64,000 bases of DNA, taken from UBA3478 sp038134285 (GTDB lineage: Bacteria; Bacteroidota; Bacteroidia; Flavobacteriales; Flavobacteriaceae). The notes beneath the pieces are model-generated. The model saw only the letters and a program-made list of their open reading frames with translations. It did no database searches and had not been told where the DNA came from. A program made the translations under genes and the position numbers. Positions 35,762-42,831 of the stretch are shown one piece after another. Numbering within the stretch: the stretch's first letter is position 1; each line of letters starts with the position of its first letter. The stretch covers positions 124,001 to 188,000 of the forward strand of contig JAYPUW010000002.1 of NCBI GenBank assembly GCA_038134285.1. Direction: 5' to 3'.

Positions 35762-36322
35762 TTAGTTGTCTAAATAACGTATCACCTCATCTAGAGATAG
35801 ACGCTCTGAATCTCTAGGGGCCTCGTCGTAATAGCCCATGTAGAAGAATCCTAGACAGCGCTCTTGCTCATCGAGTTCAAGAAAGTCGTTGAGATGTGCG
35901 ATCACCCCAGGAGAACTCCAGTATCCGCCTATCCCCTTTTCATGACTCACAAGCCAAAGATTTTGCACTGCCATTCCTACGGCCGCGATTTCTTCCCACT
36001 CAGGCAGAGACTCTTTTGGATCGCGTTTCATACAAATAGCTATAGCCACCTGAGATTTTATGGGGTTACCTCTTAGCTTATCGAAAGTAATCTCACTGAA
36101 TTTCTGAGTGTGTGCTTTATAGACCTCTCCTATGGCGTCAGCCAATCTCTGCTTAGCGGCATCTCGGATGACCACAAACCTCCAGGGCTGTGTTTTCTTG
36201 TGCGTCGGCGCCCAACGTGCTGCCTCGAGTATTTCTTGAATGTCTTGTTCAGCAATGGGCTTATCGTTATAAGCGGGCGGATGCACACTTCTGCGGCTTC
36301 TAATAATATCTTGTAGTGACAT
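35762..36322 (-). CDS. Nitroreductase family FMN-dependent oxidoreductase
   Basis: FMN-binding oxidoreductase of the nitroreductase superfamily, 186 residues. SRRSVHPPAYNDKPI (about 9-23) and AARWAPTHKKTQPWRFVVI (about 34-52) make the FMN phosphate and ring contacts, and GIGGYWSSPG (about 130-139) is the C-terminal flavin loop. The dimer-forming helices are present. The natural substrate is unknown. It is the first gene of the operon with ruvC and hemW. Its 5' gap holds a candidate small RNA or structured leader (36385-36474) transcribed in the same direction, so its expression could pass through that element's terminator. Confidence 0.88.
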   Translation of the reverse strand: MSLQDIIRSRRSVHPPAYNDKPIAEQDIQEILEAARWAPTHKKTQPWRFVVIRDAAKQRLADAIGEVYKAHTQKFSEITFDKLRGNPIKSQVAIAICMKRDPKESLPEWEEIAAVGMAVQNLWLVSHEKGIGGYWSSPGVIAHLNDFLELDEQERCLGFFYMGYYDEAPRDSERLSLDEVIRYLDN

Positions 36323-36384
36323 AACTTTCGTTTTTATCCTTTTTAAAAATAGGCTATTTGCAAGGCTTCAGATAGGGTGTAAAG

Positions 36385-36412
36385 AAAAAAGCCTCCCCTA
36401 AGGAAAGCCTTT
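36385..36412 (-). terminator. Terminator of the candidate small RNA / nitroreductase leader
   Basis: On the minus strand AAAGGCTTTCC (36412-36402) pairs with GGGAGGCTTT (36397-36388) over 11 bp counting three G-U pairs, with loop TTAG, and is followed by a run of T to 36385. It lies 62 bases before the nitroreductase start. Confidence 0.6.
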
Positions 36413-36474
36413 CAAAGGTCAGCATCGCATTTGCGAGGCCGCTCTTAGCGTGCAGTGTGTACTGCACAACACAA
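36385..36474 (-). ncRNA. Candidate structured small RNA or mRNA leader (about 90 nt)
   Basis: A minus-strand stretch bounded by a -7 element (TATATTTG, 36487-36480) and the terminator at 36385-36412. Inside are short hairpins: GTGCAGT-ACAC-ACTGCAC (36467-36450), CGCT-AAG-AGCG (36450-36440) and TCGCA-AA-TGCGA (about 36436-36425). There is no credible reading frame. I do not recognise it as SRP RNA, 6S, tmRNA or a named riboswitch. It could be a free small RNA or an attenuated leader of the nitroreductase gene. Confidence 0.4.
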
Positions 36475-36479
36475 CACTG

Positions 36480-36487
36480 CAAATATA
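36480..36487 (-). promoter_or_regulatory. Promoter -7 element TATATTTG of the candidate small RNA
   Basis: Perfect TAnnTTTG on the minus strand. No clear -33 TTG is present; the -33 position lies next to the inverted repeat at 36520-36556, so the two divergent promoters may be coregulated. Confidence 0.45.
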
Positions 36488-36519
36488 GCCCGAAGCACCT
36501 TTACTATTATTTTATTTTT

Positions 36520-36556
36520 TATGGAATTATTCCTTTATAAATGGAATAATTCCATA
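36520..36556. promoter_or_regulatory. Operator-like inverted repeat before the Y-family polymerase/DnaE pair
   Basis: TATGGAATTATTCC (36520-36533) and GGAATAATTCCATA (36543-36556) are perfect 14-base complements around the 9-base spacer TTTATAAAT. Each half is itself nearly palindromic (GGAAT-T/A-ATTCC), so it could bind two dimers. A weak -7 element, TATTTTTA (36555-36562), overlaps its right end, and the TTG start of the polymerase is at 36581. The position suits a LexA-like or other repressor site of a damage-induced cassette; the binding protein is unknown. Confidence 0.6.
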
Positions 36557-36580
36557 TTTTTATTTTCTTTTTTAACGCTT

Positions 36581-37795
36581 TTGGAACGCAGTATTTTACA
36601 TCTAGATCTCGACAGCTTCTTTGTCTCGGTAGAGCGTCTACTCAATAGTCGTCTAGCCCGAAAGCCACTACTCGTAGGAGGTGTGGGCGATCGCGGTGTA
36701 GTGGCGGCTTGCAGCTATGAGACTCGAGGGTTTGGGGTGCATTCAGGTATGCCCATGAAAATTGCACGTCAACGCTGCCCAGAAGCCATCATTATACGTG
36801 GAAACGCCGGAACCTACAGCAAGTATTCTGACCTCATTACAGAAATCATACAGCAAGAAGTACCTGTGTTTGAAAAGTCAAGTATCGATGAATTCTATGC
36901 CGACCTAAGCGGTTTAGATCACTTTTTTGGCAGCTATAAGTTCGCCAGCGAATTGCGTCAAAAAGTAATGAAAGAGAGTGGACTCCCCTTGTCTTTTGGG
37001 CTCTCAACAAGCAAGCTCGTTTCAAAAGTAGCCACCAGTGAGGCGAAACCTAACAACCAACTAAAGGTCGATTTCGGTTACGAAAAGCCTTTCTTGGCCC
37101 CGCTACCCATACAAAAAATGCCAATGGTTGGCGTTAATACTGAACAGTTGTTGAGACGTCTAGGCATCCGACATATTCACGACCTACAACAGCTTCCTGA
37201 ACAGCTCATGATCAACACCTTGGGCAAGAACGGGCAAGCGCTATGGAGAAAAGCTCAGGGTATCGATCCTTCTCCTGTAATTCCGTACAGCGAGCGCAAG
37301 TCTATCTCTACAGAACGAACTTTCGACCGCGATACCATAGATGTAGCGCACTTAAAGTCACTTTTGGTAGCGATGACCGAGAACCTCGCCTTTCAGCTGC
37401 GCAGAGGAAACAAGCTAACTGCCTGTATCAGTGTGAAAATTCGATATGCAGATTTTGAGACGCACTCTAAGCAATCACGCATCGCGTATACCAGTGCAGA
37501 CCACGAACTCATACCCAAAACACTAGAGCTCTTTCAGACCCTGTATCACAGGAGGCTAAGGGTACGTTTAATCGGTGTACGTTTCAGCCATCTCGTTGCC
37601 GGAAACTATCAGATTGACCTCTTTCAAGATACCGAAACCCTAACACGCTTGTACCAGGCCCTAGATCACATCCGTGTAAAATACGGTGACAGAAGCGTGA
37701 TCAGGGCTTCAGGAATGAATGCAAAAACCATAGGACGACTCGACAATCCGTTTAACGGTAAGCCGCCTATAGTGCTTGCGCACCGAAAGTATTAG
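36581..37795 (+). CDS. Y-family DNA polymerase (Pol IV/ImuB-like)
   Basis: Error-prone translesion polymerase. I choose the TTG at 36581 (404 residues), because ERSILHLDLDSFFVSVERL aligns with the family's N-terminus and the upstream ATG at 36521 lies inside the inverted repeat. Catalytic residues are intact: LDLD near 7-10 and SSIDEFYADL (about 101-110), so it is an active-type enzyme, unlike ImuB, which has lost them. The C-terminal YQIDLF (about 347-352) fits a beta-clamp-binding motif. It is 2 bases before the accessory dnaE, suggesting they work as a translesion pair. No imuA or lexA gene is adjacent. Confidence 0.88.
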   Translation: MERSILHLDLDSFFVSVERLLNSRLARKPLLVGGVGDRGVVAACSYETRGFGVHSGMPMKIARQRCPEAIIIRGNAGTYSKYSDLITEIIQQEVPVFEKSSIDEFYADLSGLDHFFGSYKFASELRQKVMKESGLPLSFGLSTSKLVSKVATSEAKPNNQLKVDFGYEKPFLAPLPIQKMPMVGVNTEQLLRRLGIRHIHDLQQLPEQLMINTLGKNGQALWRKAQGIDPSPVIPYSERKSISTERTFDRDTIDVAHLKSLLVAMTENLAFQLRRGNKLTACISVKIRYADFETHSKQSRIAYTSADHELIPKTLELFQTLYHRRLRVRLIGVRFSHLVAGNYQIDLFQDTETLTRLYQALDHIRVKYGDRSVIRASGMNAKTIGRLDNPFNGKPPIVLAHRKY

Positions 37796-37797
37796 TC

Positions 37798-40700
37798 ATG
37801 CTGCTGAATTGCCACAGTTACTACAGTCTGAGATACGGAACCTTTTCAGAAGAGGCGCTCGTCGACCTCGCCATAGAACAAGGTTATAGCAGTGTGGGTC
37901 TAACGGATATCAACACCACCTCTGGAGTACTTTCATTTCTGAGGTATGCGCAGCACAAACAGATAAAGGGCATCGTGGGTATCGATTTCAGAAACGGGAC
38001 CTCTTGTCAATTCGTCGGAATCGCCCCCAACGAAGACGCTTACTTTGAATTGAACTCCTTTCTCGCCAAGCACCTTCATGAGGGCAAAGTATTTGAAGCA
38101 AAGGCTCCCGCCTTTGAACACGCCATTATCATCTATCCTTTCGAGTCTGCGCTCAAAACTTCAGGATACTCATTGAGAGCCAACGAATACATCGGTGTCA
38201 GCCTTCGAGAACTCAGAAAACTAAGCCTTAATAAACTGATCAAAACCCCCGATAAACTCATACTACTGCAGCCCGTAAGTTTCAGATCAAAGCGCGACTT
38301 CAACACACACCGCCTGCTCAGGGCTATTGACAACAACACACTGCTCAGCAAGCTCAGCAGTGAAGAACAGGCAGACCCTGCCGATCAAATGCCCTCGAGA
38401 TCGATACTCTATGAGCAACTCTCAGATGTTGAATTCTTACTAGAAAACACCTCTGCGCTTATCGATCGTTGTCAGCTTGATTTTCAATTTGATCAGCAGG
38501 CTGAATCGCAAAACCTCAACACCTTCACCGGCAGTACCCGTGAAGACATCCGTTTGCTTCGCAGACTCTGCAACCAGGGGCTCCACTACCGCTATCCCGA
38601 GCTTACTGAGGTCTTAAAGCAACGTATAGAGAAAGAACTTTCACTCATCGAAAAGAAGCAGTTCGTCTCGTACTTTTTGATCAATCACGACATTGTAACC
38701 TATGCACAAAAAAGAGGATTCCATTATGTCGGTCGCGGAAGTGGCGCCAATAGTGTAGTAGCTTATATGCTGCGCATCACCGATGTAGATCCCCTAGAGC
38801 TCGATCTGTATTTTGAGCGTTTTATGAACGAGTACCGGTCAAGTCCTCCGGATTTTGATATCGACTTTTGTTGGAAAGAGCGCAACGAAATCATCGACTA
38901 CATCTTTCAGCGCTTCACACACGTTTCATTGCTGGGCAGCTATGTGACTTTTCAGAAGAAAGCGGTTATACGAGAGATCGGAAAGGTATTCGGACTACCA
39001 AAAGATGAGATCGATCACCTCGTCGAAACGCTACGACCTCTTTCGCGCAAACACCCCAACGAATCACTCCATCAACTGGTACTGAAATACGCTGCTTATA
39101 TACACGGATTACCCAATTACCTAAGTATTCACGCCGGAGGAATCCTCATCAGCAGCAAACCCATACACCGTTTCGCAAGCACCTTTATGCCCCCAAAAGG
39201 GTATCCGACCGTTCAATTCGATATGCACATCGCAGAGGCTGTTGGCCTGTACAAGTTTGATATCTTATCACAACGCGGCGTCTCAAAAATACAAGAGGCT
39301 ATAAGGCTGGTGGCTTCTAACCAAGCAAAAACGCTAGACATTCACCAAGTCGATCGCTTTAAAAACGACCCTCAATTGAATGCTTATTTGAGTCGCGGTG
39401 ATTGCATGGGCTGCTTCTACATCGAATCTCCGGCCATGCGCATGCTTCTACAAAAACTAGAGACCAACAGCTACTTAGAACTTGTGGCGGCGAGCTCTAT
39501 CATACGCCCAGGGGTGGCACAAAGCGGCATGATGAACGAGTACATCTTGAGACATCGCGACAAAGAACGAATGCGGAAGGCGCATCCTGAACTGCTCAAG
39601 ATCATGCCAGACACTTATGGCGTGATGGTCTATCAAGAAGACGTCATCAAAGTCGCTCATTTATTTGCCGGTCTATCCCTAGCAGAAGCCGACATTCTTC
39701 GAAGAGCCATGAGCGGAAAGTCACGCTCTAAGTCAGAATTCTTGATGTTAGAGAGAAGCTATTTCGAGGGATGTGCACGTCGTGGCCACTCGAAAGAGGT
39801 CGCCCAAGAGGTTTGGAAACAGATTGAGAGTTTTGCAGGCTACGCCTTCGCCAAAGGACACTCCGCCTCGTACGCCATAGAAAGTTATCAGACCCTTTAC
39901 CTCAAAGTCCACTATCCACTAGAATACATGACCGCCGTGCTCAATAATGGAGGAGGATTCTATAGCCCCGAATTCTACCTCAAGCACTTCGAACAACTCG
40001 GAGGCACTGTCGAACTCCAATGCGTCAATCACAGCCGTTACCTCAACACGCTTGTAGGCAAGCGCCTGTACCTCGGCTTTATGTATCTGAAAGAGCTCGA
40101 AGACCGCAGCTGTGAGCGGATACTCAAAGAGCGCCAACACAGAGGAGCCTTTAAGAGTCTCACCGACTTTATCGACCGCGTACCGTTGAGTACCGATCAA
40201 ATTAGCCTGCTTATTCGTAGCAACGCTTTTCGTTTCACCAATAAAACTAGGCACGAACTGCTGTGGCAGCTCTACAGCTACAGAAACCTACCTGCCGTGA
40301 AAGGTTCAGCACGCCTCTTTCCTACCGACGAGCAGAAATTCGAGCTCAAGCATATAGAAGTCAATCCTGTAGAAGAGGTATTTGAAATATGGGAGCTCTT
40401 AGGTTTTCCGCTCAGCCTCACTTTTGAACTTCTAAAAACTCCGCTACCCGAACATCCGAGTGCTAAGGAACTACATGTATTCGAAAACCGCTGTGTTACC
40501 CTTTACGGATACTTGGTTACCGTGAAAAATACCAAAACACATAAAGGCGAACACATGCAATTCGCAACCTTTCTCGATCGAGAGGGAACTATTTTCGACA
40601 GTGTATCTTTTCCGGATGTCGCACAAAAATATCCCTGTCGAAGCAAAGGAATTTATAGCTGCTACGGAAAAGCCGTGAACAGCTTTAACCACTATAGTAT

Positions 40701-40803
40701 AGAGGTTATTCGTCTCGAGCGACTCGATTATGTTCCTGACCCTAGGTACAGTGTAAAATCACTGGCACCTAGCCCTAGAAGTTTAAATAGAATGGGGCAG
40801 TAA
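37798..40803 (+). CDS. Accessory DNA polymerase III alpha subunit (DnaE2/ImuC-like)
   Basis: A second C-family polymerase, 1001 residues against 1443 for the replicative copy 2 kb downstream. Polymerase residues are present: PDFDIDFCW (about 352-360) and YKFDIL (about 484-489). The PHP domain has NCHSYYSLR where active forms read HxHSxYS, so its metal site is probably dead. A helix-hairpin-helix region (about 760-840) and an OB fold (TLYGYLVTVKNTKTH, about 901-915) follow. It is 2 bases after the Y-family polymerase gene, so the pair resembles the mutasome cassettes of other phyla. Its last 29 bases overlap the convergent trmN6. Confidence 0.87.
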   Translation: MLLNCHSYYSLRYGTFSEEALVDLAIEQGYSSVGLTDINTTSGVLSFLRYAQHKQIKGIVGIDFRNGTSCQFVGIAPNEDAYFELNSFLAKHLHEGKVFEAKAPAFEHAIIIYPFESALKTSGYSLRANEYIGVSLRELRKLSLNKLIKTPDKLILLQPVSFRSKRDFNTHRLLRAIDNNTLLSKLSSEEQADPADQMPSRSILYEQLSDVEFLLENTSALIDRCQLDFQFDQQAESQNLNTFTGSTREDIRLLRRLCNQGLHYRYPELTEVLKQRIEKELSLIEKKQFVSYFLINHDIVTYAQKRGFHYVGRGSGANSVVAYMLRITDVDPLELDLYFERFMNEYRSSPPDFDIDFCWKERNEIIDYIFQRFTHVSLLGSYVTFQKKAVIREIGKVFGLPKDEIDHLVETLRPLSRKHPNESLHQLVLKYAAYIHGLPNYLSIHAGGILISSKPIHRFASTFMPPKGYPTVQFDMHIAEAVGLYKFDILSQRGVSKIQEAIRLVASNQAKTLDIHQVDRFKNDPQLNAYLSRGDCMGCFYIESPAMRMLLQKLETNSYLELVAASSIIRPGVAQSGMMNEYILRHRDKERMRKAHPELLKIMPDTYGVMVYQEDVIKVAHLFAGLSLAEADILRRAMSGKSRSKSEFLMLERSYFEGCARRGHSKEVAQEVWKQIESFAGYAFAKGHSASYAIESYQTLYLKVHYPLEYMTAVLNNGGGFYSPEFYLKHFEQLGGTVELQCVNHSRYLNTLVGKRLYLGFMYLKELEDRSCERILKERQHRGAFKSLTDFIDRVPLSTDQISLLIRSNAFRFTNKTRHELLWQLYSYRNLPAVKGSARLFPTDEQKFELKHIEVNPVEEVFEIWELLGFPLSLTFELLKTPLPEHPSAKELHVFENRCVTLYGYLVTVKNTKTHKGEHMQFATFLDREGTIFDSVSFPDVAQKYPCRSKGIYSCYGKAVNSFNHYSIEVIRLERLDYVPDPRYSVKSLAPSPRSLNRMGQ

Positions 40804-41491
40804 GCTCACGGTACTCTTCAGTATACACATTGCGATCAAGCTCGATCACCAACTCTTCTCGGTGTGCAATGATAGGCGCTGAGGTCTTTACGAAATCATA
40901 CAATACACGACGAACAGGAGTATCAAAGCGTCCTTTTACCATGCAGTAACGTTTTAATTCAAGTCCATGTGAAGCCGCTATACGTTGAAGATCTGTGGCC
41001 CGCTCATAAGGTAAAATCACAGAAAAAGATCCGTCAACTACAAGCAGTCGTGCCGCGCCCTTCACCAAAGTATCTAGCGGAAGATATGCCGAGTGCCTTG
41101 CCAGATGGCGCGCATCGTGTTCGTCCTTGGGAGATTCATCAAAAAAGGGAGGATTACTCACCACCGCACCAAAACGCTCTTCACAATTCGGATACCAGCT
41201 TACAAAATCATCCTCAAGGATAGCGATGCGATCCGAAAACGAACTATTTGAAATATTCGCTAATGCAGCCGAAACAGCCGCTTGATCTCGCTCGACACCC
41301 AAAATCTGGGTCGTCGGATAACGCTGTGCCATCTGTAGACAAATGAGACCCGACCCCGCACCAACATCAAGAATACGAGAAGCCTTATTCGAAACCTCGG
41401 CCCAGGCACCCAATAAGACTCCATCGGTACCGACCTTCATCGCAACCTCAGACTGATCGATTGAAAAGTGTTTAAAGCGAAATACAGACAT
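40775..41491 (-). CDS. trmN6: tRNA1(Val) (adenine(37)-N6)-methyltransferase family protein
   Basis: SAM-dependent methyltransferase of the YfiC/TrmN6 group, which methylates A37 of tRNA-Val in E. coli. The 238 residues include FRFKHFSIDQ at the N-terminus, the SAM-binding VGAGSGLICLQMAQ (about 42-55), an acidic residue in LGVERD (about 63-68), and the catalytic SNPPFF (about 112-117) typical of N6-adenine enzymes. It is 5 bases after rimM, so rpsP-rimM-trmN6 form one minus-strand unit. The stop lies inside the end of the accessory dnaE on the other strand. Confidence 0.87.
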   Translation of the reverse strand: MSVFRFKHFSIDQSEVAMKVGTDGVLLGAWAEVSNKASRILDVGAGSGLICLQMAQRYPTTQILGVERDQAAVSAALANISNSSFSDRIAILEDDFVSWYPNCEERFGAVVSNPPFFDESPKDEHDARHLARHSAYLPLDTLVKGAARLLVVDGSFSVILPYERATDLQRIAASHGLELKRYCMVKGRFDTPVRRVLYDFVKTSAPIIAHREELVIELDRNVYTEEYRELTAPFYLNF

Positions 41492-41496
41492 TCCGA

Positions 41497-42024
41497 TTAA
41501 GATAAATAAAGCGCAATTAATCCTTCAGGTGAGTCAATAGTAAGCACCTTTTGTTCGCGATCAACACCGAGAAAAAGTTCATCAACGAGCGGAATCAATA
41601 CCTCTTTACCCGATTCATGAGTAATCACAAGAAGCTCCTGTGCGGCACTGTCATTGATAGCACTAAGCCTACCCACCTCGCCATAGGTGCGATCTGTAAC
41701 GGTATACCCAATCACTTCGTGAAAATAAAACTGATCTCCCTCTAACTCAGGAAGCTCTGAGAGTGGTCTGTACAATGATTTTCCTATTAAGGCCTCTGCT
41801 TCTTGCTCAGTGTCCACCCCCTCAAAGCTCACTCGTAGAAAATCGCGATGCCATCGAGAGGATTCAATAAAAAATGGAACCAGTTCGTGGTCTAATTCCA
41901 CAAAAACTGATTCCATTTCTTGATACGTATGGGGATCATCGGTATCTAACTTGAGTAGCACCTCCCCCTTAAAACTATATTTAGATGCGATGTGACCTAA
42001 TCGATAACAGGCATCTTTCTTCAT
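41497..42024 (-). CDS. rimM: 16S rRNA processing protein RimM
   Basis: Assembly factor for the head of the 30S subunit that binds S19. The 175 residues have the RimM N-terminal beta-barrel starting with CYRLGHIASKYSFKGEVLLK (about 6-25) and the C-terminal PRC-barrel domain, including FYFHEVIGYTV (about 97-107) and EVLIPLVDELFLGVD (about 140-154). It lies 13 bases after rpsP; rpsP-rimM is a widely conserved pair. The usual next genes trmD and rplS are not here: trmN6 follows instead. Confidence 0.95.
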   Translation of the reverse strand: MKKDACYRLGHIASKYSFKGEVLLKLDTDDPHTYQEMESVFVELDHELVPFFIESSRWHRDFLRVSFEGVDTEQEAEALIGKSLYRPLSELPELEGDQFYFHEVIGYTVTDRTYGEVGRLSAINDSAAQELLVITHESGKEVLIPLVDELFLGVDREQKVLTIDSPEGLIALYLS

Positions 42025-42037
42025 CAGAAAATGAGAT

Positions 42038-42700
42038 TTACTCTACTGGCTTCTCTTCGTCTGACTCTTCTTCAGCAGGAGCCTCAGCAGTAGGGGTCTC
42101 TTCAGTTGCAGCTTCCTCAGTGGCTGGAGCTTCTTCAGCAGGTGCCTCTTCAACTGCAGCCTCAGCAGCAAGTGCCTCTTCAGCAGTTTCTTCAGAAACA
42201 GCAGCTTCCTCAACAGCCGGTTCTTCGCTTACTTCTTGCTCAGGAGCATTAGCAGCAGCAATCGCAGCAGCGCGTTTTTCATTGGCTTCTTTTTCGGCCT
42301 CAAGCGCTTTAGCCTTAGCATCTGCTTTAGCTTTATCAAGTGAAGAGTTGAGTGCTTGAACCGCTCTTTCTTTCTCAGCTAACCATTGAGCGAAACGCTC
42401 TTCTACTTGCTCTTCAGTAAGTGCACCTTTCGCAACACCTTTAACAAGGTGATGCTTCAATAACACTCCTTTGGTCGAAAGAATTGCCTTTACAGTATTC
42501 GTAGGTTCAGCACCGTTTTGCAGCCACTTAACAGAAGCGTCAACATCTAAGTCAACAGTTGCTGGATGTGTGTTTGGATTGTAAGTACCTAGTTTCTCAA
42601 GGTATTTTCCGTCTCTTTTTGAGCGCGCATCAGCGGCTACTACCCAGTAAAATGGTTTTCCTTTTTTACCGTGTCTTTGAAGTCTAATTCTAACTGGCAT
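42038..42700 (-). CDS. rpsP: 30S ribosomal protein S16 with long Ala/Glu tail
   Basis: Small-subunit assembly protein. The core (1-80) is normal: MPVRIRLQRHGKKGKPFYWV and KYLEKLGTYNP. The protein is 220 residues against about 80-90 in E. coli; the extra part has a helical Lys/Glu/Ala stretch (about 95-140) and a repetitive acidic Ala/Glu/Pro tail (about 145-220). Similar tails are known in Bacteroidota S16. It starts the rpsP-rimM-trmN6 unit. A 6-bp hairpin (TAAGGT/ACCTTA, 42715-42731) lies 15 bases before the start. Confidence 0.95.
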   Translation of the reverse strand: MPVRIRLQRHGKKGKPFYWVVAADARSKRDGKYLEKLGTYNPNTHPATVDLDVDASVKWLQNGAEPTNTVKAILSTKGVLLKHHLVKGVAKGALTEEQVEERFAQWLAEKERAVQALNSSLDKAKADAKAKALEAEKEANEKRAAAIAAANAPEQEVSEEPAVEEAAVSEETAEEALAAEAAVEEAPAEEAPATEEAATEETPTAEAPAEEESDEEKPVE

Positions 42701-42760
42701 ATCACATTAAATTTTAAGGTGCCCGACCTTAGGTTATTAATACATTGTTTAAAAGTCGTG

Positions 42761-42768
42761 CAAAGATA
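42761..42768 (-). promoter_or_regulatory. Promoter -7 element of rpsP, TATCTTTG
   Basis: Perfect TAnnTTTG on the minus strand, 61 bases before rpsP. The resulting leader of about 55 nt contains the short hairpin at 42715-42731. Confidence 0.5.
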
Positions 42769-42831
42769 AACGAATTCACGAGTTTCTAAAGCATATTCAT
42801 TCACTAAATTTAAAGTTCGTTTCTCTCCTGC

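Noticed and set aside
36361..36480. SRP RNA, 6S RNA or tmRNA in the 36.4-kb gap
   Set aside because: The SRP apical-loop consensus is absent, and the length is too short for 6S RNA or tmRNA.
36455..36580. N-terminal extension of the Y-family polymerase starting at 36455 or 36521
   Set aside because: It covers the candidate RNA promoter and the inverted repeat and has no similarity to the family; the TTG at 36581 fits the conserved N-terminus.
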